Source of the DNA: Pseudomonadota bacterium
Lineage (GTDB): Bacteria; Pseudomonadota; Gammaproteobacteria; Burkholderiales; Nitrosomonadaceae
NCBI GenBank assembly: GCA_018240285.1
Contig: JAFEGA010000013.1
Location: 1-64,000 of the forward strand
Length of the DNA: 64,000 bases
Direction of reading: 5' to 3'
The notes under the pieces are model-generated. The model was not told the DNA's origin. It saw nothing but the letters and a program-made list of their open reading frames with translations, and made no database searches. The translations under genes were made by a program, and so were the position numbers. Of the stretch, positions 1 through 8,426 are shown piece by piece; position 1 is the first letter of the stretch; each line of letters starts with the position of its first letter.

Positions 1-82
1 GCACGAAAAAATTTTCTCGGAGAGCCGCTTCAGTACTTAGCTCAAACATTTCAATAGCTAATTTAACCGAACACTACTGGAA

Positions 83-1855
83 GTGGATACACTCTCAGAA
101 GCAGCCGTGTCCTTATCGCTGCAACTGGAGAAACTGGAACAGGAAGTGTCAACGCGCACCAAAATGCTTATTGAGCAAAAAAATGAGCTCAGTAAAGAAA
201 GGGATTTCGTCGAAAATCTGCTCGATACTGCACAGGCGATCGTATTGACGCAGAATGTCGAGGGTAAGATCATGTCATTGAATGCTTATGGCGAGATGCT
301 GACTCGTTACACCGAAAGCGAGTTGCGAGGAAGATCTTTCCTTAGCATTTTGATTCCGGAGTACGAATCGCAGGATTTGCTGATGCGCTTTAAAGAGATT
401 CACAGCGGGCAAAGAATGCAGTTACGGCATGAAGCGATTACCCATTGCAAAGATGGCACAACACGCCATGTCGCCTGGTTGCATTCACATCTCAGCCAGC
501 AGTCGGCGGATGATCCATCGATACTATCCGTAGGTTTGGATGTTACTGAATATAAACGTGTTGAAGGGCACTTAGCTTGGCTGGCGGATCATGATCCGTT
601 GACCAATTTGTATAACCGGCGGCGTTTTAGCGATGAATTGGAACAAGTGCTCAGCCGCGCGGAGCGTTACCGCCATCCTGGCGCGTTATTATTTTTTGAT
701 CTCGATCGTTTCAAATACATCAATGATATCAGTGGTCATCAAGCAGGGGATACGCTACTGAAGATGGTGGCGAGTATGCTGACCCAAACGATCCGGGCGG
801 ATGATATTACCGGCCGCTTGGGTGGTGACGAATTTGCGATCATTTTGCCGGAAATCAATGCCAGCGGTGCGATCGAAGTGGCCAAGAAAGTTTTGGATCA
901 ATTGGGTCAGGCGCAATTGACCATCAATAACCGCACGCATAAGATTTCAGCGAGCATCGGTATTGCGTTATTTCCCGAGCATGGTGCCAATATTCATGAT
1001 TTACTGGCGGCTGCGGATCTGGCTATGTATCAGGCCAAGGCGATGGGGCGCAATGCCTGGTACCTGTTTTCCGATAAAGACCGCAGCCGCGAGCGTATTC
1101 ATACGCTGGTTTATTGGAAAGAAAAAATCGAGTATTCACATTTGCATGATAATTTCATGTTGTATTTGCAGCCGATCATGCACGTAAAAACGAAAGAAAT
1201 CTTGCACTATGAAGTGCTATTGCGGATGCAGGATAAGGACGGCTCGGTATTGTCGCCCGGTGAATTTATTCCGGCGGCGGAGCATACCGGGTTAATTCAT
1301 GCCATCGATCACATGGTGTTGCGCAAGGCCATCGCGCAGGTGGCCAAAATTTATCAAGCAGGATTCAAGGTCAGCTTTTCGATCAACCTTTCTGCACATG
1401 CGTTTAACGATCCTGAGTTGCTACCGATCCTCAAAGAAGAATTGGCATCGCAGAAAATGGATCCGGCCTGTGTCATGTTTGAGATCACCGAGACCGCAGC
1501 GCTGGAAGATTTGCCCGGTGCGCGTGGGCTGATGATAGAAATTAAGGAGCTGGGCTGCGGTTTTGTGCTGGATGATTTTGGTGTCGGTTTTTCTTCGTTT
1601 TATTATCTGCGAGAGTTGCCGGTTGATGTCGTTAAAATCGACGGCTCGTTTATTCGCAATTTATCCGAAAGCAGCGACGACCTGATTCTGGTCAACGCAC
1701 TGTGCAGTGTGGCCCGCGGTTTCGGCAAGAAAATCACGGCAGAATTTGTGGAAAGCGCCGAGATTCTGTCGCTAATCGAAAAGATGGATATTGATTACGC
1801 ACAAGGGTATTACATTGGAAAACCTGCGCCGGCCAATGAATTCTTTTTGAAGTAG
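83..1855 (+). CDS. PAS-GGDEF-EAL cyclic-di-GMP signalling protein
   Basis: Predicted to make and/or break cyclic di-GMP. In order: a short coiled coil (about residues 8-45), a PAS domain (about 45-155), a GGDEF domain with intact GGDEF at 247-251 and an RxxD inhibitory site (RADD) exactly five residues before it, then an EAL-type domain. The EAL signature is EVL, and the NLS, FEITE, DDFG and K-I-D catalytic segments are all present, so both activities look possible. No membrane segment or signal peptide is visible, so it is probably cytosolic. The start is a GTG with a poor ribosome site; an in-frame stop at 59-61 closes the frame upstream. The coiled-coil beginning would suit the middle of a longer sensor, so the true N-terminus is uncertain. 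Domain assignment is firm, the start is not. Confidence 0.85.
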   Translation: MDTLSEAAVSLSLQLEKLEQEVSTRTKMLIEQKNELSKERDFVENLLDTAQAIVLTQNVEGKIMSLNAYGEMLTRYTESELRGRSFLSILIPEYESQDLLMRFKEIHSGQRMQLRHEAITHCKDGTTRHVAWLHSHLSQQSADDPSILSVGLDVTEYKRVEGHLAWLADHDPLTNLYNRRRFSDELEQVLSRAERYRHPGALLFFDLDRFKYINDISGHQAGDTLLKMVASMLTQTIRADDITGRLGGDEFAIILPEINASGAIEVAKKVLDQLGQAQLTINNRTHKISASIGIALFPEHGANIHDLLAAADLAMYQAKAMGRNAWYLFSDKDRSRERIHTLVYWKEKIEYSHLHDNFMLYLQPIMHVKTKEILHYEVLLRMQDKDGSVLSPGEFIPAAEHTGLIHAIDHMVLRKAIAQVAKIYQAGFKVSFSINLSAHAFNDPELLPILKEELASQKMDPACVMFEITETAALEDLPGARGLMIEIKELGCGFVLDDFGVGFSSFYYLRELPVDVVKIDGSFIRNLSESSDDLILVNALCSVARGFGKKITAEFVESAEILSLIEKMDIDYAQGYYIGKPAPANEFFLK

Positions 1856-1934
1856 AGTGCGGCTTTCTATCGATATCACGAGTGTGAAAGAGTGAGTCCT
1901 TGAAGCGCAGCGCATTGGTTTTGTGCTGCATGGA

Positions 1935-2378
1935 TTATTTAATCAATTCAGAAATCCATTCGACCAAATCCGGTTTAACCACCACCAAAATTACCACTGC
2001 AAACAAAATCAGCACCGGAAATTCATTGAACCAGCGGTAAAATACATGACCATGCTGATTGGTGTCGTTTTTAAACGCTTTGACGTATTTTCCACAGTAA
2101 TAATGGTAATAGATCAAGATCAATACCAGGGCGACTTTGGCGTACAACCAATCGCCGGAGAAGCCGTAGCCAATCCATAGCCATACCCCGAACACTACAG
2201 TCAGTACGGCACCGGGGGTCATGATGCCATAATAGAGTTTGCGTTCCATAATTTTGAAACGCTCTTTGCCCGGCTGATCTTCGCACATGGCGTGATAGAC
2301 GAATAAACGCGGTAGATAAAAGAGCCCCGCGAACCAAGTGACCATGAAAATGATGTGCAGTGATTTGATCCAGAGCAT
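1935..2378 (-). CDS. hemJ: HemJ-type protoporphyrinogen IX oxidase
   Basis: Small integral membrane protein of 147 residues matching the HemJ (UPF0093/CopD-like) family, which oxidises protoporphyrinogen IX to protoporphyrin IX in haem synthesis. It starts MLWIKSLH, carries the family's early histidine (SLH, residue 8) and an arginine in the following LPRLF segment, has four hydrophobic segments, and keeps the WLYAK lysine region in the middle. The frame stays open upstream to 2477, but the ATG at 2378 gives the family's normal length and N-terminus, so I start there. It is divergent from the M32 peptidase, the two starts being about 120 bases apart. The identification rests on overall pattern and on the length. 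Confidence 0.82.
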   Translation of the reverse strand: MLWIKSLHIIFMVTWFAGLFYLPRLFVYHAMCEDQPGKERFKIMERKLYYGIMTPGAVLTVVFGVWLWIGYGFSGDWLYAKVALVLILIYYHYYCGKYVKAFKNDTNQHGHVFYRWFNEFPVLILFAVVILVVVKPDLVEWISELIK

Positions 2379-2499
2379 GACAGTATGTGAGCGATGAGTG
2401 GAAAAGTTGTTATGATACTGGGCTTGCGATGTTAGCGCTATCCCTAAGAATTTGGGAGGTATATACAATGCAAACAAACGAATCCGGGACGAGAGAAGA

Positions 2500-4005
2500 A
2501 TGAATCCGCATTATCAAAATTTAATACAAAGACTGGAAGAAATTTCTCATTTGAGTGGCGTCATGAGCACGCTGGGCTGGGATCAGGAGGTAATGATGCC
2601 GCCGGGTGCCGCAGATGTACGTGCAAAACAAATCGCCGCTTTGGCAGGGGTGATTCACGAGCGCATGACCGATCCTGGACTGGGAGATTGCTTGAATGAA
2701 TTGGCGGTGATAGGGAGTGCTGATTTTGCGGCGGCGGAACAGTGCAATATCCGTGAAGCGCTACGCAGTTACGAGCTAGAAGCCAAAGTGCCAAAGCGGC
2801 TGGTGCAGGAACTGGCGGAACTCAGTTCGCGCGGACATGGCATTTGGGTTGCGGCAAGACAGGAAAATAAGTTCGCTGATTTTGCACCGGTATTGCAGCG
2901 TTTTTTACACCTGAGAAAAGAATGGGCGCAGTATGTATTGCCCGATCTCGATCCGTACGATGCGAATATCGATCTATTTGAACGCGGTACGACGATGAGT
3001 ATGATCGCACCTGTATTCGAGCGCTTGAAAGCAGAGCTGATTCCATTAATTCAGGCGATTCAGAATCATGCAGATCAACCGGATACTTCGTTCTTGCAGG
3101 GGCGGTTTGCACTGAATAAGCAGGAAGCACTGGCGCGCAGAATCAGTCGCGATATTGGTTTTGATTTTGAGAAAGGCCGTATGGACGTATCGGTGCATCC
3201 GTTTTGCGGTGGCAGTCACCCAACCGATGTGCGTATCACCACACGCTACAGCGAGCGTAATTTCATCGAATCGCTGTATGCGGTAATTCATGAAACGGGA
3301 CACGCCTTGTATGAGCAGGGGCGCCCCTATGAGCTAGGCGATTTGCCAGTATCCGAATCGCTGACGATGGGTATACATGAATCACAATCGCTTTTTTGGG
3401 AGCGCATGATTGCGCAAAGCAAGCCGTTTTGTCAGCATTATTTCGCTACGATACGTGCTGCATTTCCAGAAAATTTGCAGCATGTTAGCGCGGATTCTTT
3501 TTACCGTGCGATCAATATCTGCAAACCGGATTTTATTCGGGTCGAAGCGGATGAGGTGACCTATCCGTTACACGTTATTCTACGTTATGAAATAGAGAGG
3601 GGATTGTTTGACGGTTCGATACCGGTTGATGATTTACCACTGATCTGGAATGAGTTGATGCGGAAATACTTGGGAATCGATCCACCGGATGACGCGCACG
3701 GTGTGTTGCAGGACTCGCATTGGAGCAGCGGCGCATTCGGGTATTTCCCTTCGTATACCTTAGGGGCGTTGTATGCTTGCCAGTTCTACCGAACACTGCT
3801 GAATGAGCAACCCGACACTGAACAGAACGTCATGAAAGGCAACTTTGTGCCAGTTAAAAATTGGCTCAATGAAAAAATCCATCGTCAAGGCAGACTCTAC
3901 ACACCGCAGCAACTGGTTGAGCGTGTAACTGGTGAACCATTGAGTTCAGATTATTTCATTGATTACCTTAAGGATAAGTATCGTGATATTTATCAGCTTG
4001 CTTGA
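2500..4005 (+). CDS. M32 family metallocarboxypeptidase (Taq-type)
   Basis: A 501-residue zinc carboxypeptidase of family M32, which removes C-terminal residues from peptides in the cytoplasm. The zinc motif HETGH sits at residues 264-268, where the family has it. The early GWDQEVMMPPG segment, the HPFCGG and DVRITTR segments before the zinc site, and the E-S/H-E-S-Q-S-L-F-W block after it are all M32 signatures. The length is the family norm. The frame is open back to a TTG at 2452, but the ATG at 2500 is preceded by a purine-rich GAGAGAAG ribosome site and begins directly with the expected N-terminus, so I use it. Its stop is only 16 bases from that of the convergent pbpG-like gene, and I see no terminator between them. 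Confidence 0.9.
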   Translation: MNPHYQNLIQRLEEISHLSGVMSTLGWDQEVMMPPGAADVRAKQIAALAGVIHERMTDPGLGDCLNELAVIGSADFAAAEQCNIREALRSYELEAKVPKRLVQELAELSSRGHGIWVAARQENKFADFAPVLQRFLHLRKEWAQYVLPDLDPYDANIDLFERGTTMSMIAPVFERLKAELIPLIQAIQNHADQPDTSFLQGRFALNKQEALARRISRDIGFDFEKGRMDVSVHPFCGGSHPTDVRITTRYSERNFIESLYAVIHETGHALYEQGRPYELGDLPVSESLTMGIHESQSLFWERMIAQSKPFCQHYFATIRAAFPENLQHVSADSFYRAINICKPDFIRVEADEVTYPLHVILRYEIERGLFDGSIPVDDLPLIWNELMRKYLGIDPPDDAHGVLQDSHWSSGAFGYFPSYTLGALYACQFYRTLLNEQPDTEQNVMKGNFVPVKNWLNEKIHRQGRLYTPQQLVERVTGEPLSSDYFIDYLKDKYRDIYQLA

Positions 4006-4021
4006 AATCAACTAACTAACT

Positions 4022-4849
4022 TTATACTTGCCTGCGGCCTTGATTGCTTTCGATCCACTTTTTGACGCGATTGGCGTCGCCAATACGGGTATTTTTACCC
4101 CAGGAGTTCAGTAAAACAATGACCATCGGCTGTCCGGAGATTTTGGCTTGCATAACCAAACAACGCCCGGCTTCGCTTAGATAGCCGGTTTTGGAAACAT
4201 CGATATCCCAATTTTGATTACGTACTAAGCTGTTGGAGTTGACATACTGTAATTGCCCACGTTTATTTCCTGGCGATACGGCGTGTTGAGTAGTAGTAGA
4301 GAATTCGCGGATAGCAGCATAATTGTTAGAAGCCGCGACTAGTTTGGCCAGATCTCGTGCAGTTGCTACATTGCTGCTATTTAAACCGGTGGAGTCGACA
4401 AAATGACTGTTAACCATGCCAAGTTTCTTGGCTTTCGAATTCATGGCTTGCACGAAAGCTTTTATGCCTCCGGGATATGTGCGACCAAGTGCCGCAGCAG
4501 CACGGTTTTCAGAAGACATCAATGCCAATCGCAACAGCTCATAACGTGGGAAAGTGCTGCCTACAGGTAAACGTGACGACGAATTTTTAAGTTTGTCGAC
4601 ATCCGCGCTGGTAATGGTAATTTTTTCATTTGGCGGCAATCGTGCATCTAATGTGACCATTGCAGTCATCAATTTGGTAATGGAAGCAATCGGCATTACC
4701 TTGTCTGCGTTCTTGTCGTAAATAATGCGTTCATTTTTTGCATTAAATACGAGCGCAGCTTGCGACTTTATATCTGGGTTGCCTTTTTGTGCAAAAGCGT
4801 TATTGATAAAAAAAGATAGGATGCAAAATAAAAAAATTCCTCGCTTCAT
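4022..4849 (-). CDS. pbpG: PBP7/8-type D-alanyl-D-alanine endopeptidase (S11)
   Basis: Periplasmic penicillin-binding serine peptidase of family S11 that trims or cuts peptidoglycan cross-links. A signal peptide covers about residues 1-20 (cleavage after NNAFA). All three active-site motifs are present: SITK at 56-59 (nucleophile Ser56, Lys59), SEN at 113-115 and KTG at 220-222. At 275 residues it lacks the extra C-terminal beta domain and membrane anchor of PBP5/6, which points to the PBP7/8 (PbpG) branch. The ATG is preceded by GGAGAG. The upstream region is very AT-rich (see the gene-free stretch 4850-5334). Confidence 0.9.
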   Translation of the reverse strand: MKRGIFLFCILSFFINNAFAQKGNPDIKSQAALVFNAKNERIIYDKNADKVMPIASITKLMTAMVTLDARLPPNEKITITSADVDKLKNSSSRLPVGSTFPRYELLRLALMSSENRAAAALGRTYPGGIKAFVQAMNSKAKKLGMVNSHFVDSTGLNSSNVATARDLAKLVAASNNYAAIREFSTTTQHAVSPGNKRGQLQYVNSNSLVRNQNWDIDVSKTGYLSEAGRCLVMQAKISGQPMVIVLLNSWGKNTRIGDANRVKKWIESNQGRRQV

Positions 4850-5334
4850 TCTTTCTACTCTCCGATTGACAAAAATTACAGGTTCTTATGAATTCATATC
4901 AGCATTTAATGAACGAGGATAATGTCAGTTTAGAGTTTTTTATATATATATATTGAATTTTCTCATTTTACTATAACTTTATTAGGGTTTTTATTAAAAA
5001 TTGCAAGAAAATCATTATTTGTAAAAAGTTAAGCATCCTAACGATAAATCATATCATGATATTGATCTTATCATCATGATTATTAATCAATTAATTAGGA
5101 TTGGTGAACAATCTGGAGCCGTATTTTTTTAGTTAATTTGTGAGGCTTGGGACTTTGCGTTGTAGGTGAATGTGATAAAACAAGTGAAATTCTTTAATTA
5201 CTGAAAGAAATAGGTCAAGCCAGCAGCTGCTAAATATTTAATCCCTATCCAATTTTTGTATTTGAGATACAGCAGAGAAAAACTCATTAATGCAGCTTGA
5301 CCTATTCGCCAATCACATAGTGGCTGGTTGATTA
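4850..5334. other. AT-rich gene-free stretch
   Basis: About 485 bases with no convincing reading frame, lying downstream of the small secreted gene and upstream of pbpG (both on the minus strand). It holds the pbpG 5' region, a (TA)6 run at 4941-4952, a perfect 12-base palindrome at 5051-5062 (atatcatgatat) in a patch of further ATCATGAT-like half sites, and the 12-base inverted repeat described separately. It is much more AT-rich than the flanking genes. No tRNA or known small RNA was recognised. Confidence 0.6.
5209..5306. repeat. Perfect 12-base inverted repeat enclosing 74 bases
   Basis: AATAGGTCAAGC at 5209-5220 is the exact reverse complement of GCTTGACCTATT at 5295-5306. The 74-base interior has no reading frame. 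The repeat lies about 30 bases past the stop of the small secreted gene. It could be the ends of a tiny non-autonomous element, a long-range RNA stem, or chance. No target-site duplication is visible immediately outside the arms. Confidence 0.4.
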
Positions 5335-5562
5335 TTATTTACCAAAATTAGGCTGTTTGATTTTTGCCGGGCAAGTAATCATTTCACCATCAGTGCGATC
5401 TCTAATCTTTTCGCCGTCTTTTTTCCCTTCACATGACATTTTATTCAAAATGTCTTGAGCAGCCATTGGGGGCATTTTAGATTCTTTGTTGCCACTTGCC
5501 ATGGTTACAGAAGAGCCCATCAAAAAGACTAAACCGAGTGCAGCGATAAGATATTTGCTCAT
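5335..5562 (-). CDS. Small secreted two-cysteine protein, unknown
   Basis: A 75-residue protein of no family I recognise. It has a clear signal peptide (basic start, hydrophobic core, cleavage likely after TMASG or VTMA), leaving a mature chain of about 50 residues with two cysteines spaced 20 apart (MSCEG and ITCPA) that could form one disulphide in the periplasm. It is rich in Lys, Asp and Met. The start is well supported: the ATG is preceded by AGGAG with a spacing of about seven, and the sequence continues upstream as an AT-rich promoter-like region. It stands alone, about 230 bases upstream of the next gene on the same strand, pointing to its own promoter. The gene is probably real; its function is unknown. 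Confidence 0.7.
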   Translation of the reverse strand: MSKYLIAALGLVFLMGSSVTMASGNKESKMPPMAAQDILNKMSCEGKKDGEKIRDRTDGEMITCPAKIKQPNFGK

Positions 5563-5766
5563 TTTTTACTCCTATAATAATGTTATGAAGGAAGCCAATT
5601 TTAATATACCTGACTTACCAACCATGAATTTATCACAATCATAACTGTCAGGCCATTTCTTTTTAAAATCTTGTGAATTGAAGAATCGGATTATCATATC
5701 ACGTGTGGTTGATTCAGCAAAAAATCAGGCGATTTGAAGAGAATCTTCTCTCGATTTTGAATAGCG

Positions 5767-6135
5767 CTATATCAAAACAGCTGCGGCGACACGACGGCCT
5801 TCTTCCACTAATATATTATAAGTGCGGCAGCAGGCTTTTGTATCCATTATTTCTATTCCGATTCCCATTTTTGCTAACTGATTCAGCAGAGTATGATCAG
5901 GAAATTTATGTGCAGCTCCTGTTCCTAGAAGAATAATCTCAGGTGAATGCGGCAATAAACTTTCGAAATGTTGTAACTTCAATTCCTGCACCGATAAGAT
6001 AGGCCAATCTTCAACCAGATGATCAGGTAGCACAATCAAGTTTTTCTCATAGCGGATCTGATTGATCAGTACATAACCTTCGCCATAGCCGGTGAAGATA
6101 TATTGGTGTGCAAAATTTGCAAGATGAAGCTTCAA
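5767..6135 (-). CDS. DUF498 / Mth938-domain protein
   Basis: A 122-residue protein of the Mth938/DUF498 family (Xcc1710-like, related to the mitochondrial complex I assembly factor NDUFAF3). The signature segments are visible: the GYGEGYVLIN strand near the N-terminus, PEIILLGTGAAHKFP in the middle, and GIGIEIMDTKACCRTYNILVEEGR near the end. The bacterial role is not established; it is cytosolic with no membrane segment. The start is a TTG, chosen because an AGGA ribosome site lies nine bases upstream and no ATG gives a complete fold. It follows the acyl carrier protein gene on the same strand by 126 bases, so they may share a transcript. Confidence 0.8.
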   Translation of the reverse strand: MKLHLANFAHQYIFTGYGEGYVLINQIRYEKNLIVLPDHLVEDWPILSVQELKLQHFESLLPHSPEIILLGTGAAHKFPDHTLLNQLAKMGIGIEIMDTKACCRTYNILVEEGRRVAAAVLI

Positions 6136-6261
6136 TGATGTGTTTCCTGATGTTGATTGATGAGCTGTCAGTGATTATGCATGATTCAAATCAAAATACA
6201 ACATCTGTCACTTTTAAAAGTTTGGTTCGCGCAAAAATCAGAATTCTTTGTTTGCGATTGT

Positions 6262-6540
6262 TCACGTTGATTGTTTTTTATCTTCAGCTATTTTATTTTC
6301 CACAAAATCAACCAAAGTACCTAGTGTCGCAAAGGTTTGTGCACTGATTTCATCGTCTTTTATTGTGATAGAAAATTTTTTTTCTATCGCAATAATGACG
6401 GTAACGACTGCAACCGAGTCAAGCTCGGGAACATTGCCGAGTAAAATCATATCCGATCCCATTCTATCCAGCCGGTCGCCTAATCCCAAAGTATCCGTGA
6501 GAATTTTTTTTATTTCGGTGATATGACTAATGTTTGTCAC
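6262..6540 (-). CDS. Stand-alone acyl carrier protein
   Basis: A 92-residue acyl carrier protein. The phosphopantetheine attachment serine is in the ELDSVAV motif near residue 41, on the usual acidic helix, followed by the IAIEKKFSITIKDDEI helix-loop typical of carrier proteins. It is not next to fab genes, so it is more likely a specialised carrier than the fatty-acid AcpP; carriers of this type occur in exopolysaccharide/exosortase loci, but no such neighbour is seen here. The start is a GTG at 6540 with a poor ribosome site. It is more AT-rich than the flagellar genes next door. Confidence 0.85.
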   Translation of the reverse strand: MTNISHITEIKKILTDTLGLGDRLDRMGSDMILLGNVPELDSVAVVTVIIAIEKKFSITIKDDEISAQTFATLGTLVDFVENKIAEDKKQST

Positions 6541-6618
6541 AATAAGAAGCTGTTTTTTTACAAGCGTTATGAGAATCGCTTATTATAAATCTGATCGTGA
6601 GCAATAATCGCGGGATTA

Positions 6619-6650
6619 TGCAATGACTGCAAAAAGATTGCATCATTGCA
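6619..6650 (-). terminator. Hairpin after flgA
   Basis: A 13-pair stem with one bulged C: TGCAATGA at 6619-6626 pairs with TCATTGCA at 6643-6650, then TGCAA at 6628-6632 pairs with TTGCA at 6638-6642 around a five-base AAAGA-type loop. It lies 25 bases beyond the flgA stop on the minus strand, where a terminator would be expected. No clear U-run follows it on that strand, so it may be a transcript-end stabiliser or factor-dependent site rather than a classic intrinsic terminator. Confidence 0.4.
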
Positions 6651-6674
6651 GAAAAGTATTTGAGGATGAAAAAG

Positions 6675-7385
6675 CTATGGCTGTATTTCTACAATGGAAT
6701 TGGCACGTGCAAGCCCATTGAGAATTCGCCCGGATTTATTGCGAACCTGTATGACTTGCCCTTCGGTAGCGTTGATCAATGCTTGACCTTCAGAGCGGAT
6801 GCTGAATCCGCGGCCTTGAACAACAAGATTCACCGCCTGTCCTCGTACGATTACATAGGGTGCTCGCAACATTTGCGGGCGTAAGGGCTGACCAGCCGGA
6901 AGGTTAGTGGTGGCAACCTTGCCAATGATTTGCGCGGCATTTGTCAATATGCCTTCCGGCATTTGCGTCAAATTGACATTCTGGGGTGCGATATCCTCGT
7001 AAGTCAGTGCCTGTCCTGATGATACTGGCCGGGCGAGGTGCAGTACATCCGCCATAACACCAATTTCAGTTTGGACGTAAATGGTCCAGGCCGCGATTTC
7101 GCTGTCACAGCGCACGCCGATTGAGGTTTTTCCCCACAAACGTCCGCCTGCTGGAACAAAAGGTTCTAATTGCGGACACTTTGGTAGCATCAAGTGTTTG
7201 TCGATTTGACCAACATTCACAATAACCTGCCCTGGAAGTGATGCCGTGTTGCTATAGAGAAAGTTTTCAATGGCATTTTTAATCACTGAGATTTCCTGAT
7301 GGTCAATGGATGTTTTTTGCTGCGATGCAAGTGCTGGAAAAACAAGCGTCAGCAGACAGAGGATTGTCGTTAAGCAACGTATCAT
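6675..7385 (-). CDS. flgA: Flagellar P-ring assembly chaperone FlgA
   Basis: Periplasmic chaperone that helps FlgI polymerise into the P-ring. A signal peptide (MIRCLTTILCLL... ending FPALA) starts at the ATG at 7385, which has an AAGGA ribosome site; an upstream in-frame ATG at 7421 would put a charged extension before the signal peptide and is less likely. The C-terminal half is a SAF/ChapFlgA domain (VSSGQALTYEDI, NLPAGQPLRPQML, VRGQAVNLVVQG). Length 236 is normal. It is divergent from flgB; the 214-base gap carries the flgB sigma-54 type site. flgM and flgN, often beside flgA, are not found in the window. Confidence 0.92.
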   Translation of the reverse strand: MIRCLTTILCLLTLVFPALASQQKTSIDHQEISVIKNAIENFLYSNTASLPGQVIVNVGQIDKHLMLPKCPQLEPFVPAGGRLWGKTSIGVRCDSEIAAWTIYVQTEIGVMADVLHLARPVSSGQALTYEDIAPQNVNLTQMPEGILTNAAQIIGKVATTNLPAGQPLRPQMLRAPYVIVRGQAVNLVVQGRGFSIRSEGQALINATEGQVIQVRNKSGRILNGLARANSIVEIQP

Positions 7386-7541
7386 GGTTTCTAATCCTTC
7401 ATTTTTTGCCGTACTCGGCAATTATTGCCGCTATACCGTGACGCTATATTAAACGACTGCAAAAAAATCCAAGCTCAAAGATAACGTCGTTTTCATATCT
7501 TATTTGCGGGTTGGTCGATTAATCCCTGCATATATTATTGC

Positions 7542-7557
7542 TGGCATGCTAAATGCT
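7542..7557 (+). promoter_or_regulatory. Sigma-54 type -24/-12 site before flgB
   Basis: The 16-mer TGGCATGCTAAATGCT has the invariant GG at -25/-24 and GC at -13/-12 at the exact spacing and differs only slightly from the TGGCACGNNNNTTGCW consensus. It sits about 43 bases before the flgB ATG, leaving a normal leader. This suggests RpoN-dependent transcription of the rod/hook operon under a FleQ/FlrC-like activator, as known in Pseudomonas and Vibrio. No activator gene is in the window. Confidence 0.6.
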
Positions 7558-7599
7558 AATAACTGAATAGACACTTATTTGAATTAGGCGATAGAGAAG

Positions 7600-8010
7600 A
7601 TGATTAACAAACTTGATAAAGAATTGAATTATCACCATAATGCGCTAAGTTTAAGGGTTGCAAGACAAGAATTGCTTTCCAGCAATGTGGCCAATGCCGA
7701 TACACCGAATTTTAAGGCGAAAGATATCGATTTTGCCAGTGTGTTGAACGAAAGATTGTCATCAACTCCTAGCTTGAAAAAAGTAAGCATGAATACGACA
7801 TCGGCAATGCATATTAATTCTGCTGCATCCGGAGTCTTCGGAGACAACATTTTATACCGTGTTCCTCTGCAACCCAGTGCAGATGGAAACACTGTAGATA
7901 TGGATATGGAACGAACCCGGTTTGCGGATAACGCCATTAAATATGATGCAAGTATTACATTCATTAATAATGAATTCAGAAACTTAACGTCAGCTATGTT
8001 GGAGAGATAG
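7600..8010 (+). CDS. flgB: Flagellar proximal rod protein FlgB
   Basis: Rod subunit of 136 residues. It carries the rod/hook N-terminal motif (SSNVANADTPNFKAKDIDF) that forms the packing helix, and the short C-terminal helix ending FRNLTSAMLER. FlgB is the first rod subunit beyond the MS-ring and export gate. First gene of the flgBCDEFGHIJKL run, followed after three bases by flgC, so translation is probably coupled. A GATAGAGAAG ribosome site precedes the ATG. Transcription probably starts at the sigma-54 type site at 7542-7557. Confidence 0.95.
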   Translation: MINKLDKELNYHHNALSLRVARQELLSSNVANADTPNFKAKDIDFASVLNERLSSTPSLKKVSMNTTSAMHINSAASGVFGDNILYRVPLQPSADGNTVDMDMERTRFADNAIKYDASITFINNEFRNLTSAMLER

Positions 8011-8013
8011 AAA

Positions 8014-8418
8014 ATGTCATTATTCAATGTATTTGGTATCGCAAGCTCCGCCATGTCGGCTCAGTCGCAGCGCTTGAATGTGGTAGCCAGTAATCTTTCA
8101 AACGCGGATAGTGTAACCAGTTCAACCGGCGAACCCTATCGGGGTAGGCAAGTGGTTTTCAGTACTTTGCAAGCGGATGCGAATGGCGCAAGCGGCGTTA
8201 AAGTTGCAGGTATTGTTCATGATCAATCGCCAATGCGGCAAGTGTTTGAGCCTAAGCATCCGCTGGCGGATAAAAATGGTTATGTGACGATGCCGAATGT
8301 CAATGTTGTCGATGAAATGGTCAATATGATGTCGGCATCGCGTTCGTATCAAAACAGTGTCGATATGATGAACACGACCAAGTCATTGTTGCAAAAAACA
8401 CTGACTATTGGCCAATAA
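8014..8418 (+). CDS. flgC: Flagellar proximal rod protein FlgC
   Basis: Rod subunit of 134 residues with the N-terminal SNLSNADS motif, the [11 protein letters not shown] segment characteristic of FlgC, and a C-terminal helix containing [25 protein letters not shown], the shared axial-protein signature. It stacks with FlgB and FlgF in the proximal rod. Three bases separate it from flgB and eight from flgD. Confidence 0.95.
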   Translation: MSLFNVFGIASSAMSAQSQRLNVVASNLSNADSVTSSTGEPYRGRQVVFSTLQADANGASGVKVAGIVHDQSPMRQVFEPKHPLADKNGYVTMPNVNVVDEMVNMMSASRSYQNSVDMMNTTKSLLQKTLTIGQ

Positions 8419-8426
8419 AGGAGTAA

